Assembly: GCF_914767665.1 (NCBI RefSeq)
Contig: NC_059507.1
Location: 13,020,001-13,084,000 of the forward strand
Length of the DNA stretch: 64,000 nucleotides
Origin: Harmonia axyridis
Taxonomy: Eukaryota; Arthropoda; Insecta; Coleoptera; Coccinellidae
Direction: 5' to 3'
The notes below the pieces were generated by a model. It had not been told where the DNA came from. It worked only from the letters and a program-made list of their open reading frames with translations, and did not search any database. This document shows, in pieces, positions 45,230-55,767 of the stretch; the stretch's first letter is position 1, and each line of letters starts with the position of its first letter. The position numbers were made by a program, and so were the translations under genes.

Positions 45230-48200
45230 ATGTGTGCCTTCCCTCATTTCTCTGCCCGTGATCGTTTACCTTTGCACCAAAAAGCTCTGTTGGATTATGT
45301 GTTGGCGCATGCGCAAAATGATGAACGTCCATATTTGTCGGTTTCTGTTTTTGATATTAATTTGTTAGGTCTTTTGGATTCTGGTGCTTCATGCACGATT
45401 ATTGGAGGTCCTGGATGGGCAATGTTGAAGAAATTGAATCTTAGTATTAATGTCGATAATGTTGTTTCTTGTAGAGTCGCTAATGGACAAAGTTGTTCGA
45501 GTATCGGTTCGGTGGATTTACCGATTAAGCTTGAAAATAAAGTTAAGATGATTTCAGCCTTAGTAGTTCCTGAGTTGCCGCATTCTTTAATCCTAGGCAT
45601 TGATTTTTGGAGGAAGTTTGGTGTCGTACCGGATCTTCGTTGTGGGAAATGGGTATTTCAACGTGATGCTGGTGTCTCTGTGGATGCGATTGCATCAGAG
45701 GAACACCTTACCCCTGAGCAATCTAGGATTTTGAATGAGGTTGTGCAGGAAGCTTTTCAGAACATGGGTGACGAGTTAGGATGTACTAATCTGGTGGAAC
45801 ATGAGATAAAAACCTCGTGTCGTCCAATTAAGCAGAGGTATTATCCTGTGAGTCCGGTAATGCAAGGTCATATTGATGCAGAGTTAGACAACTTACTGGA
45901 GCAGGGCATTGTTGAACCTTCGACCAGCCCCTGGTCATCACCGATTCTTCTTGTTAAAAAGAAGGATGGCTCGTACCGATTCTGTGTTGATTACAGGAAA
46001 TTGAATGCCGTAACTGAAAAAGATGCGTATCCTCTCCCCATTATTAATTCTACCTTGGATCGGCTCCGCAACGCCAAGTTCTTGTCCTCTATGGACATAA
46101 AGTCGGCATATTTTCAGGTCCCTTTAGAAGCATCCTCTCGACCTTTAACTGCGTTCACAGTACCCAATAGAGGTTTGTTTCAGTTCCTCCGTCTGCCTAT
46201 GGGACTGTCTAATAGTCCGGCTACCTTCCAGCGTTTGGTCGATAGAGTTCTTGGTCCGGATCTTGAACCATATGTTTTTGTCTATTTAGATGACATAATC
46301 ATCATTTCTGATACCTTCGAAAAACATGTAGAGGTATTAAAGGAAGTCTTTAAACGACTCAAAGCGGCTAACTTAACTGTTTCAAAGAAGAAGTGTCATT
46401 TTTGTCGACCGGAACTCTTGTATCTAGGTTATGTAGTGGATTCAGGAGGTCTAAGAATGGATCCGGCGAAGGTTCAGGCTATTTTGAACATACCAGTCCC
46501 CACGTCTGTTTCGGAGGTTCGACGTATACTGGGTTTGGCTTCATGGTACCGGAGATTCGTACCAAACTTTGCGGATCTGACTGCTCCCTTAACGGAGCTA
46601 CTCAAGAAAAATCGGTCCTTCAAATGGAGTTCCCAATGTGATGAGGCTTTGATTAGGTTGAAGGAATGTTTGATTAGTGCCCCTGTTTTATCTTGTCCGG
46701 ATTTTTCGAGGTCGTTCACCATTCAGTGTGATGCTTCCGGTTATGGGATTGGTGCTGTCTTGACTCAGCAACAAGAGGATGGAGAAAAGGTGATATGCTA
46801 TCTTTCTAGGTCTTTAACCCGGTTAGAACGCAATTACACCACCACGGAACGTGAATGCCTTGCCGTTCTATGGGCGATTGAGAAACTGCGACCGTATATT
46901 GAGGGGTCACATTTCTCGGTTATCACCGATCACGCTAGTTTGCTCTGGCTGGATCGACTGAATTCACCTTCTGGAAGATTAGCCCGGTGGGCCATCAGAC
47001 TTCAACAGTATGATTATACCATTATCCATCGTAAAGGTAAAGATAACATCGTACCGGATACTTTATCTAGGTCCGTACCTATCATCGATACTGTTGATAC
47101 TCCTCAGAGTCATTCCTCGGATTTGTGGTATGACAAACTTCTAGGAAAAGTGACTCATGCCCCTCACCGGTTTCCATCCTGGCAAATTATTCAGGGTAAG
47201 CTTTTCAAGAATGTAACACCTCGAATTCCCGAACTAGCCTCCGATTCTGATTGCTGGAGAGAAGTTGTTCCTCGTCCTCAAAGAAAATCTCTAATTAGGC
47301 AGGTCCATGAGTCTTTACTGCATGTAGGAGTTTTCAAAACTTATAGTAAGTTGGCACAACGGTATTACTGGCCAAAAATGCGATATGACGTGGCTTCGTT
47401 TATTCGCTGCTGCAGAACCTGCCATGCCATCAAACCGAGCCAGGAGAAGCCTGCTGGCCTCATGCTCTCCAAACAGGTCTCAATTTCTCGACCATTCGAG
47501 CTTCTGTCTGCGGATTTGGTTGGCCCTTTACCTCGGTCTCGCTCCGGTAACCAGTATATTTTCGTCGTCGTGGATTGTTTCAGCAAGTTCCCACTTCTTT
47601 TCCCACTGCGTACGGCTACCGCGTCAGCCATTGTAAAAATATTGGATACACATGTCTTTCCTGTCTTTGGGTGTCCCAATTCCATCATTGTCGATAATGG
47701 CGTACAGTTCCGGTCTAAAGAATTTGTTAATTTTTTACTATCTTATAATGTCACCATTCAGTATACCGCGCTATATCATCCTCAAGCTAATCCGGTCGAA
47801 AGAATTAATAGGGTTATAAAAACCATGTTGAGGTCCTACCTGTCAGAAGATCAGAGAGGTTGGGATAAACAGTTAAACCAGGTTGGGTTAGCTATTCGTT
47901 CCTCAAAGCACGAAGTCACCGGATACTCTCCAAATTTTATTGTTTTTGGAAAGGAAGTTTCGTGTAAGGGTGAAAATACCTGCCCTGAACAGATTCGTTT
48001 TGACAGGTCTGCCTTGACTAAGGAACGGGAAAAAGCTTTCGCGAGAATATATGGTGACGTTAAAGTTAAGTTAGCGAAAGCGTACGAGGCCAATAGTCGA
48101 ATTTATAACCTTCGACGTCGGGATGTCCAATACACTGTTAACCAGTTGGTGTGGAGAAGAAATCAGGTGCTTTCAGACGCCGCTAAATATTTTACAGCTA

Positions 48201-48364
48201 AGCTGGCACCGAAATATGTTGGACCTTTCTTGATTTCAGCGCGGGTATCCCCTTGGACTTATGAACTGCAGAGTGAGGACGGTAAATACCAGGGAGTTTG
48301 GCATATAAAGGACTTAAAAGCCCATCCACCGGATCAACTGACTGATGAACACTTGTCGGACTAA
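45230..48364 (+). CDS. pol: Gypsy Pol polyprotein: PR-RT-RNase H-IN
   Basis: 1,044 residues, no stop. The protease has LLDSGASCT (about 48-55). Reverse transcriptase has FCVDYRKLNAVT, MDIKSAYFQVPL, RLPMGLSNSPATFQRLVD and the catalytic YLDD (about 351). RNase H has QCDASGYGIG (about 498) and ITDHASLLWL. Integrase has HESLLHVG...CCRTC (HHCC finger, about 692-725) and the DDE residues in SADLVGPLP, IIVDNGVQF and NPVERINR, then a YVGPFLIS motif. No chromodomain is seen. It lies in the -1 frame relative to gag. That frame opens only at 45191, so expression could use -1 frameshifting near GGAAAAC (45198-45204) or reinitiation at the ATG 23 nt after the gag stop; I cannot tell which. Confidence 0.95.
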   Translation: MCAFPHFSARDRLPLHQKALLDYVLAHAQNDERPYLSVSVFDINLLGLLDSGASCTIIGGPGWAMLKKLNLSINVDNVVSCRVANGQSCSSIGSVDLPIKLENKVKMISALVVPELPHSLILGIDFWRKFGVVPDLRCGKWVFQRDAGVSVDAIASEEHLTPEQSRILNEVVQEAFQNMGDELGCTNLVEHEIKTSCRPIKQRYYPVSPVMQGHIDAELDNLLEQGIVEPSTSPWSSPILLVKKKDGSYRFCVDYRKLNAVTEKDAYPLPIINSTLDRLRNAKFLSSMDIKSAYFQVPLEASSRPLTAFTVPNRGLFQFLRLPMGLSNSPATFQRLVDRVLGPDLEPYVFVYLDDIIIISDTFEKHVEVLKEVFKRLKAANLTVSKKKCHFCRPELLYLGYVVDSGGLRMDPAKVQAILNIPVPTSVSEVRRILGLASWYRRFVPNFADLTAPLTELLKKNRSFKWSSQCDEALIRLKECLISAPVLSCPDFSRSFTIQCDASGYGIGAVLTQQQEDGEKVICYLSRSLTRLERNYTTTERECLAVLWAIEKLRPYIEGSHFSVITDHASLLWLDRLNSPSGRLARWAIRLQQYDYTIIHRKGKDNIVPDTLSRSVPIIDTVDTPQSHSSDLWYDKLLGKVTHAPHRFPSWQIIQGKLFKNVTPRIPELASDSDCWREVVPRPQRKSLIRQVHESLLHVGVFKTYSKLAQRYYWPKMRYDVASFIRCCRTCHAIKPSQEKPAGLMLSKQVSISRPFELLSADLVGPLPRSRSGNQYIFVVVDCFSKFPLLFPLRTATASAIVKILDTHVFPVFGCPNSIIVDNGVQFRSKEFVNFLLSYNVTIQYTALYHPQANPVERINRVIKTMLRSYLSEDQRGWDKQLNQVGLAIRSSKHEVTGYSPNFIVFGKEVSCKGENTCPEQIRFDRSALTKEREKAFARIYGDVKVKLAKAYEANSRIYNLRRRDVQYTVNQLVWRRNQVLSDAAKYFTAKLAPKYVGPFLISARVSPWTYELQSEDGKYQGVWHIKDLKAHPPDQLTDEHLSD

Positions 48365-48743
48365 TTTTGGCTGTTGTTTTGTTTTTGCTTGGGTTAAAGG
48401 ATGGTTAACCCTTGCCTTGAGCATAAATTTACTAGGGTGGTCACTACCCCCATCTAGTGGCTGACATATGCTGAATATCTTTTGTATCGTCAGATCCACG
48501 ATAGCAACATGCTATATTATCCATCTCCGTTTCAATTTGCTGAGATTGGACTTTTGAAGTTAATTGAAGTGTGACAATTCTGGTTTTGGTTGTGTCGGTA
48601 TTGGAGTTTTTGCTGGTGTCGTTTTCTTTAGGATTCATTGAAGTATTGTCGTTATTTGGTTTACCGTATTTGGCTTTTTGAAGTTGCTGGCAGAAAAAAA
48701 TTTGACCCTTCTGGTAAAATTTTTTTTAAAGTAAGGGGGGATT
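48365..48743 (+). other. Gypsy 3' untranslated region with polypurine tract
   Basis: There is no env ORF between pol and the 3' LTR. AAAGTAAGGGGGGATT (48728-48743) abuts the LTR and is the probable plus-strand primer. Confidence 0.85.
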
Positions 48744-50736
48744 TGTAACGGTTATATTTTACACCATTTGAGATTTCGGTTGTTACTGCGCCCTCTGGAG
48801 TTTGATTGTTGATTCAACTCGGAATATTCCGTGTTGATTTAAATTTGAATTTGTTATGGAACAGTTATTTCCGGATAAGTGAGGTCGAATATCATTACCG
48901 TTGGGAAATAGTTTATAGTTTCTGGATTTCTTGTTTGTTTTCTTCTGTGTCGGAAGTTTTGTTTGACAACTGGTAGATTCTGTGGTTATGGATTGTCAGA
49001 TATAGAGGTTATCGGCGATTTGTGAGAATTTTGAGAAAAGGTTTTTTGGAGGAAAATTGACCGAATTTGAAGAATATATGATCTAGAATCATCCTTATTA
49101 TAGGCGATTATTTCTTCAATTTGGATAATTCCCTGTATGGTTTATGGTATTGTGAATATTTCTGGGAAATACGTTTTATACGTGATTATAAGAATTTTCT
49201 TCCACAAGGCCCATCTCTGGTATTGAATTTTACTCTGAAGATCTGAGAGGTATGATATCATTTCTATATCTTGAGCTGTTGTCTGAAATTTCTGTTTTAT
49301 TAGGATTCGCTTCCCGCCGATTAGTTCGAATAACTGTTGAACTTACAGGAAGAATAATATCAAGAAGATCATTATCCCTCGAACAACAACTGAGAGGTAT
49401 AAATTCCGTTTCATTTTGTGAACAATATCTTATTGTCTTTTATTAGGGTCCTAGTGCCTGGTTGGATTGACAATCCTAGTGCCTGGTAACGGCCTGGTTA
49501 CTGTTTGGAATCCTAGTGCCTGGGTATTTTGGGAATCCTAGTGCCTGGTTGGATTTGGAATCCTAGTGCCTGGATATTATTGAGAATCCTGGTGTCTGGT
49601 TGAATTTGAAGAGTCCTAGTGACTGATTACGTTCAGGAGTTCTGGAGTCTGGTATATAGTGCGGTTGGAGTTTATGGTATTATTTTCTGGTATATGGTGG
49701 TACATAGTATATTTCTGGCATATGGTGCAGCTCGAGTAGATGGTACATTCTACGTATAGAGATCTCACCGTTAGATTTGATGTCAACCTTCAATATTGAC
49801 TTTGTATCAGGTAACCGGTGCTTGCACTGGCTTTAATGAGTATTGTACTGAGATTTAGTTTTTGAAAGTAACGATTTAGTGTACTGATAGTTAATCAGAT
49901 ATTTGAATAAGAGTTTACGGTTATATTATTAATTTTCTATCCATTGATAGTTATATTGAAATATATTGAACAAAGGTTGTTTCATGCTTGTTATATACTG
50001 TCGAAATTGTAAACAGTTTGCGGTGAGGTGCACTTCACTAACTGGCCATTTATTTTAACAGCTATAATACTTGTGTATCCCTTCAGGATTTGTGACTGGA
50101 ATTTATTATTACTTTATTCAACCTGCTATTTTATACCAGCCAGTTATTACAACCACTGTATTTGTATATTCCTTCTGGATTTGTGGTTTAGGTCAATCTT
50201 CTTGTTTACTTGGTTATTTGTCTTGTTTATTATCTGGTATATTTGGAGTTTGTTGAACTCTGTGTACGTTTAGGTTTGGTATTGAAGTTTTAGGTTTAAC
50301 CTGAGCCGAGTGTAGGCTGATTAAGGATTCTGTTGTCAGGATTAGGTTAGGTATTATAGGTTATAGAAAGCCCTTCTGGCATTTGTTGTTGATTATAGTT
50401 TATAGGAAGCCCTTCTGGCAATTGTTAGTATTAGGTAAAGTTTTTTGAGAAGCCCTTCTGGCTCTTGGTAATTTTGAGAATTCCTTTTTTTTTTATTTTT
50501 TTTATTATCAACCACTGCATAACTTTTAATTTTATTAAACGTTTGACTTGAGTGATTTGTTTTACTGCTACTCTGGTAGAGGAGTACGCAATTTATTCTT
50601 AAGACAGGCATATCTCTACCTGGCGCCCATAATTACCTTCCATCTAATTTTGAAGAACTCACTCCCATCTTCACTGAGTGTAGTCGCGAGCCGAATTTAG
50701 CCTTGTGACCGGCTTACTCAAGGTCGACACGTCACA
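48744..50736 (+). repeat. 3' LTR of the gypsy element
   Basis: It matches the 5' LTR at a constant offset of 7,094 bp wherever checked, including the tandem repeat block at 49447-49664. It is followed by the AGCT duplication and the remaining tip of mariner copy B. Confidence 0.95.
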
Positions 50737-50747
50737 AGCTGTACGCC

Positions 50748-51540
50748 CATGTATTTGAATAGTTTTTTCGCTATTCTGCATCAGTTAGAAGAACTATTTT
50801 TGAAGTATAGTTGTCATAATGCATCATTAATATATTCTTGTGCTCACATAACTTCTGCTACGCACTTAGTTGCAATTATCAGAGTCAGCAATCAATTTAA
50901 ATTACTAAAAAAAAAAAAAAATTCAACCATTTTAGAAAACAGGAGAATTCATTTCCGTTAACAGCTTTTATCGGCATATTTTACAGCTCAAATCGTAGGT
51001 TGTCATATTGATGAATATCTCTTCAAACTCAAAAGTAATGAACTGAAACTAAATACAAAAGTATATCTATTTGAACTACTCTTATGATGTGATTTCTAAA
51101 CTAAGCGATTACTGTGAGCAAATTAAATTATTTCCCCTATTGAAACTCAAATCTTCATTACACTCATCAAATAGTCACAAATCAATCATGTTACGATATG
51201 AGAAATAAACAGATCCTCCAAAGAAACATGTTGAATATTCATTGTTCTTTTGTGTTTTGTACAAGGGGATTATAAACTGTATGAATTTAAATAACAGTGC
51301 AAATCGTTTCAGCGCCCCTAGTCATTATAAAATCATAACCGAAGATATGTAACTCTAGAAGAGTCGAGAACAATGAGTGTCATGTTTTATATTACGCCCA
51401 AGTTTCATAGGCCATTTATTTATTCTGAAACCAGAGGGGCTTTTCAGAGCCTATAAATTTTCGATCGTAGTGATATCTATGTTATGTAAATCGGGAGCTG
51501 TGAGAGATTTTATTTCTTGTACTGTAGATGAGGCTCGAAT
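50748..51540. other. No gene seen
   Basis: AT-rich flank of mariner copy B with a 14-base A run near 50909. It ends at the ATAT duplication of the next element (51541-51544). Confidence 0.35.
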
Positions 51541-51544
51541 ATAT

Positions 51545-51870
51545 AATTATGTTTTTGTGGTGGAAAACCTCGTTTTTAAAAACAAAACGATTTATTTCGA
51601 ATACAAAGCGAGACAATCTTTTCTTAATGGATACACAATCAATTCTTAAAGAATGACCAATCAATTCTTAATGAGTACACAGATTCAGTCCCCTTTATAG
51701 ATTTTCTTATCTAAATTCCTAGGTGAATAACAATTCAATAACAAGTGAAACAAAGGGCTATTCATAAAGATGAAATGCTGAATCTGCAATTAGATACATT
51801 GTAATATGTAGTTCTTATGGGATTGAAGGAAAGGATCTATTTATTTAGTAAGGGTTCATATTATGTAATT
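51545..51870 (-). repeat. 3' LTR of the errantivirus-type element
   Basis: Offset to the other LTR is a constant 4,241 bp; no differences were noticed. A purine tract (AAGAAGGGGAGG on the minus strand) abuts it at 51871-51882. The env stop codon lies inside this LTR. Confidence 0.92.
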
Positions 51871-53398
51871 CCTCCCCTTCTTGGAAAAAGGTATCACCTG
51901 GCTGAGGTGTAGCTTTTAAAAATACATTTCTTTTGAAATATCTAAAAGCAAAAGCAATAATAATTATTATTATAAATATTATTAAAATAAATGTAAAAGT
52001 TATTCCTATGGGTTGAAGATTCCACTGGTCTAAGTCTTCTAAGACGATGTCTGGAATATCTTCATTCTCGATATTTTCTTCTTTGGAATTATTCTTCATA
52101 AAATGGGTCTGCTTGGGTAGAATAATGTATTTTTCTTCATTTATGGTGGTTAGAGGGAAAATCTCTTTCTGTAGGTTGCTTATTTCACATTTCGAATGGA
52201 GGAGTGCCATCGAAGGAGTAAAATAATATTTAATTTGTTGAGGGCATTTCTCTTGAACTTTCACGTTGTCTATCGATAGAATACTTCCATCTTCTAACAA
52301 TCTGATGTCTGAATGTGAAGTAGTTTTAATTCTAGGACAATTTTCTGTATGATTTTTCAATATGTTCCTGAGACATTCTGGGGGTTTATTTAATGATTCT
52401 TGATCACATAAGAAATCTTCTTCCACGGGATGACAATTATTTGTTGAAGTTGACCATTCCAATAATTCTTCTTGAGAGAGCATATAGGGATTGGTATGGG
52501 AAATGGTTAAATTATTCTGAGGTAGGAAGTAAAACTTGTATAGATCATAGCCTTTCTGATAAACAGTGGGAATTGAAATCAAAAAGAGTAATATTTTGTT
52601 TTGAAAAATAATCTTAGTATGACATAATTGATAATAATCTTTAAGGTGATGAACAGGTATTATTGTGACATTCTTGATTAATTCGACAAATTTAGCATAA
52701 GGTAAAATAGATTCGTGTAAAAGGTGTAATCTTGCAAAACTTATTGCTGTTTGAATTTCATCAAGGGTATTTTTAATATCTTTAATTTCAAATGTCATGA
52801 GATGCATTTGCTCTACCTCACGTAACTCTGGAACAATTTGTAATAGTTTCAGATTTTCATTCATATTTTTGAATTTAGTGATATACTTATTTTTCAGATC
52901 GTTTACAACAGTAGCTATTTGCTTCTGATTTTTCATGAGCGTTTTCTCATTTTTCTGTATGCTATTAAAATAGTTTCGATATAATTCTTCATCGTCTGAA
53001 TCTAACGTTCCGAATAATATTTTTGAAATTTTACCACCAAGATTAACTAATCCTCTTTTAGTTTTAATACTCTTATTAAGAATCTCTTCAAGGGCTTTAA
53101 AGTTTATATCATTTGAATGTTGTAAATATTTATAATTTGCTGTCTGAGCAAAACCTAATTTTTGGTCTTTCAGGTTTTCAATTTCCTTTTGATATTTGAA
53201 AATTATTTCCTCTATCCTATTTAAATCAATGTGATAAATCAATTGTAGATTCTTATTCGTAACATAGGCTTTTCCTAATAAAACGGGTAATATATTATTT
53301 TCTAAGGGAATGATTTCGAGTGCGTTTATTATGATACTTATTTTTGTCCATAGGATTATCATTATTAGAGTAAGTAGTATACCATTTGTTTGGTCCAT
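51845..53398 (-). CDS. env: Errantivirus-type envelope glycoprotein
   Basis: 517 residues from ATG at 53396-53398. Visible features: hydrophobic signal peptide (about 5-25); a dibasic KTKR site at about 112-115, where a furin-like protease would cut; directly after it a Gly-rich hydrophobic segment beginning RGLVNLGG, as in the fusion-peptide region of errantivirus and baculovirus F-type glycoproteins; a helical heptad-like stretch (about 140-200); several Cys in the C-terminal half; a membrane anchor (about 460-485, Ile/Phe-rich) and a short cytoplasmic tail. The last nine codons and the stop are within the 3' LTR. Errantiviruses usually express env from a spliced RNA. The ORF is unbroken; function is not shown. 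Confidence 0.88.
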   Translation of the reverse strand: MDQTNGILLTLIMIILWTKISIIINALEIIPLENNILPVLLGKAYVTNKNLQLIYHIDLNRIEEIIFKYQKEIENLKDQKLGFAQTANYKYLQHSNDINFKALEEILNKSIKTKRGLVNLGGKISKILFGTLDSDDEELYRNYFNSIQKNEKTLMKNQKQIATVVNDLKNKYITKFKNMNENLKLLQIVPELREVEQMHLMTFEIKDIKNTLDEIQTAISFARLHLLHESILPYAKFVELIKNVTIIPVHHLKDYYQLCHTKIIFQNKILLFLISIPTVYQKGYDLYKFYFLPQNNLTISHTNPYMLSQEELLEWSTSTNNCHPVEEDFLCDQESLNKPPECLRNILKNHTENCPRIKTTSHSDIRLLEDGSILSIDNVKVQEKCPQQIKYYFTPSMALLHSKCEISNLQKEIFPLTTINEEKYIILPKQTHFMKNNSKEENIENEDIPDIVLEDLDQWNLQPIGITFTFILIIFIIIIIIAFAFRYFKRNVFLKATPQPGDTFFQEGEELHNMNPY

Positions 53399-53426
53399 TT
53401 TTGAATCTGCAAATAAAATTTAAAAC

Positions 53427-54203
53427 TTATTTTTTTCGTTGTTTCAATATTTTTTTATGATAAATATGTTTATTTTTATCGTCTTGAATACGATGAGAAT
53501 CAATTTCTTTCGCATCTATCTTTTTGAATGCAGGATCAAGTTTTCGTGTGATTGGGGCTTTGATATAGGTTGGATTTGTATTACAATAGGAGTAATTGAA
53601 CGGTTCGTGACCTACGTAACTTGATTGAAATTGTATGGGAGAACGTTTGAATTTGCTTTTTCGATAAATATCATGGGGAAATTTATGGGAATTTCTATTA
53701 TTCGAAAATTCTTTATCTATTTTCATTGTAAAGTATTTTCGTTTTGGATCACTGGAAATATCGGTATAATTATGATCATTTACATCTTTTATCAATTTAT
53801 GAATCAAAAAATCATCATCTTTTTGCTCAATAGTATTTAATAATTCAGAGGGTTTATCTAATTTTTCTTCCATGATTTCATTATTTTCAATTTCATTGGT
53901 TTCATTATTATTCGTATCATTAGTTATATCGCATTTGAAAGTTACGTTTTCAATATTATTTATTTCTATAGGTTTCGACAATTGACTATTTATTTCCGGT
54001 TTTGGATGATTAATGTCAATAGTTTTTTCATTTAATTTTCTAAAATTACTTGCAATACGCAGTTTCTGTTTTTGTGATAAATCTTTTTTTTCAGTTTTTA
54101 AATGACTAAGGTTTACTGGTACTTCAATAGGATTTTGATTCGTATCATCTAACGTATGATTTATGTCAGTTCGTTTTCTAAAGTAGGGTCTTGAAAATTT
54201 CGT
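53427..54203 (-). CDS. Short -1 frame ORF in the position of pol
   Basis: This frame opens at 54203, inside the gag end, overlaps gag by 43 nt and runs 258 codons to a stop 28 nt before the env start. It is Asn/Lys/Glu-rich and has no protease DSG/DTG, polymerase YxDD, RNase H or integrase motifs. The last 45 residues (TRKLDPAFKKIDAKEI, then HIYHKKILKQRKK) resemble the basic end of errantivirus Pol after the integrase. My reading is that the first part is the start of Pol and the last part its end, joined by an in-frame deletion. Where the join lies is not visible. A separate accessory ORF is the alternative. Confidence 0.6.
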   Translation of the reverse strand, partial: TKFSRPYFRKRTDINHTLDDTNQNPIEVPVNLSHLKTEKKDLSQKQKLRIASNFRKLNEKTIDINHPKPEINSQLSKPIEINNIENVTFKCDITNDTNNNETNEIENNEIMEEKLDKPSELLNTIEQKDDDFLIHKLIKDVNDHNYTDISSDPKRKYFTMKIDKEFSNNRNSHKFPHDIYRKSKFKRSPIQFQSSYVGHEPFNYSYCNTNPTYIKAPITRKLDPAFKKIDAKEIDSHRIQDDKNKHIYHKKILKQRKK

Positions 54204-55282
54204 TTATTTGAGAAATTATTTTTCGATGTAGAAGGTTGTGAGAAAGAATTTCTCTTATTAGGATTTATATCGATATCAGTTAATTCTTCTACGAGAAAAT
54301 CAGGGCTTCGATCATTATTATTATAGAATTTTCTCTGGGGATTATTTTGATATTGGGTTGAATAATTAGGTCTTTTTTGTGGATAAACTCGTGTCTGTAC
54401 TGACATTCTTTCAGGTGGGGTAGTTATTCTTTGATTTGGATTCGGTTTAAAAACGTTTTGATTTCTCGACGTACTTGGAACACCAAACGTTTCACGTTGC
54501 GTAGGATAATGAGTATTTACTTGACGTTGCGTAAATTGTATCGGTCTCGAAGGGAATCTATGCTGCGTTTCATAATGCTGCGTTCGGTAATTATTATTTG
54601 AAAAATGATTGTATTTGTTTGTATTATTGCGATGATCGGAATAATTATTTCTCGATACATTTTTATGTATAGGATTTTTATTTCGACTTCTGTCTAATAA
54701 TTCATACTGAGCCATATTACATAAATAATCTTTCACAGCGTTTACGGTATTATCAAAGTTAAATGCATTGTTAGTAATCAAATAAGTTCGTAATTCCATT
54801 GGGGAATTCGATATCAATACTGTTTTACATATTTTTAAAATATTCGATTTATAAATTAATTTCTCTGGATCAGGCATAGGATCTGAATCTATTCTATAAT
54901 TAATTCGAATTTTCAACGATATTATTTTATCAATGAAATTTAACATGTCTTCATGTGGCTTCTTTGCTAAAAATTGCAATTGATGAATTAATACATCTAA
55001 ATTTATTTGATCTCCGAATTTCGTATTTAAGAATCGTTTAAGAACGTCCCAATTGTTAGGTCTATCAGAAGTAGATACCTCTGCTAATGCACGATCAGTA
55101 AGTTTCGATTTTACAACTGCGAAACAATAATCTTTAATTATTTGGGCTTCATTTGCAAACATGAATAAAAATTGTTCTGCGCTACGTAAGAACGAATGCA
55201 ACTCATTTTCTTTTCCTGAAAATCTAGGTAATAACATTCCAAATTTTTCTGGCAATGTTAAATCTATTCTTTCTTGAGCCAT
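54161..55282 (-). CDS. gag: Errantivirus-type Gag
   Basis: 373 residues from ATG at 55280-55282. The N-terminal part (LPRFSGKENELHSFLRSAEQ, LKRFLNTKFGDQINLDVLIH, FLAKKPHEDMLNFIDKI) is the capsid-like domain typical of gypsy/17.6-group Gag. The tail (about 200-373) is rich in Asn, Gln, Arg and Ser with no CCHC knuckle, as in many errantiviruses. It ends in TAA at 54161-54163. The ORF is unbroken, so particle formation is plausible, but the element has no enzymes of its own. Confidence 0.88.
   Translation of the reverse strand: MAQERIDLTLPEKFGMLLPRFSGKENELHSFLRSAEQFLFMFANEAQIIKDYCFAVVKSKLTDRALAEVSTSDRPNNWDVLKRFLNTKFGDQINLDVLIHQLQFLAKKPHEDMLNFIDKIISLKIRINYRIDSDPMPDPEKLIYKSNILKICKTVLISNSPMELRTYLITNNAFNFDNTVNAVKDYLCNMAQYELLDRSRNKNPIHKNVSRNNYSDHRNNTNKYNHFSNNNYRTQHYETQHRFPSRPIQFTQRQVNTHYPTQRETFGVPSTSRNQNVFKPNPNQRITTPPERMSVQTRVYPQKRPNYSTQYQNNPQRKFYNNNDRSPDFLVEELTDIDINPNKRNSFSQPSTSKNNFSNKRNFQDPTLENELT
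54194..54200 (-). promoter_or_regulatory. Candidate -1 frameshift heptamer
   Basis: On the minus strand the gag frame reads A AAT TTT, a heptamer of the canonical X XXY YYZ form, located 3 nt after the -1 frame opens. A retained gag-pol frameshift site makes sense for an element derived from an errantivirus. Confidence 0.6.
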
Positions 55283-55767
55283 ATTTTTATTTTCTTTACG
55301 CTCTTTTTTACCTTTAAAATGCTTTACTGACGTAATCTTGATTAATTATTAATGCAATAAAGTAAAATATAGTAATCGGTTTTTTAAATGAGTAACCTAG
55401 GGAAAACTCTTATGTCGGTTTTTTAAAGAAACCTAGGAAAAACTATGATACAGTTTTACACACAAAACTATTAAAAAGAATGACTCTTTTTGTCCAGAAT
55501 AAGTAAACTGGGAAGAAAGGATTGGAAAGGATTTTGCTCACCAAATTGTATTCTATGAAGTCGTCACGGGGCGCTACTCAGGTGATCAGGGCTTCTGGGT
55601 GGTTTTCTACTCTCTGTCCGGTTGTGCTGAACGGTTGAAACCGACGTCCTGGGAAGATCGATGTTGATTGAGTTGGATTCTTGGATCACTGCAGGAACTT
55701 CTTCTTCTGGCAGGAAAGAATGGCACAATCAATGTCACCAAATTTTCTTCTTTAATAGGAACGGCAC
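55283..55767 (-). other. Leader region of the errantivirus-type element
   Basis: About 485 bp between primer site and gag ATG, presumably holding the packaging signal. A 35-40 bp motif is repeated (TCGGTTTTTTAAA and AACCTAGG-AAAACT, at about 55377-55412 and 55414-55447). Confidence 0.6.

Larger units (their letters stand above)
41650..50736 (+). mobile_element. Ty3/gypsy LTR retrotransposon, apparently intact
   Basis: It is 9,087 bp with two 1,993 bp LTRs (41650-43642 and 48744-50736) that start TGTAACGG and end GTCACA. A 4 bp duplication AGCT flanks it (41646-41649 and 50737-50740). A tRNA-Lys-type primer site, full-length gag and pol ORFs and a purine-rich tract are in the expected order. 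There is no third ORF. The LTRs agree wherever I compared them, including all short frames inside, so the insertion looks recent and the element may be active. Confidence 0.95.
40379..50747 (+). mobile_element. Mariner copy B, split by a gypsy element
   Basis: The left tip GGTGTACAACTTTGCT follows a TA (40377-40378). The right terminal repeat is read as GGCGAAAGCAAAGCT up to 41649 and resumes as GTACGCC at 50741-50747, after the Ty3/gypsy insertion. The two right-hand pieces join into the expected tip. The mariner itself is about 1.28 kb without the insert. Confidence 0.8.

Noticed and set aside
46393..46641. Alternative-frame ORFs inside gag and pol of the gypsy element
   Set aside because: They overlap the conserved polymerase and integrase coding frame and have no features of their own.
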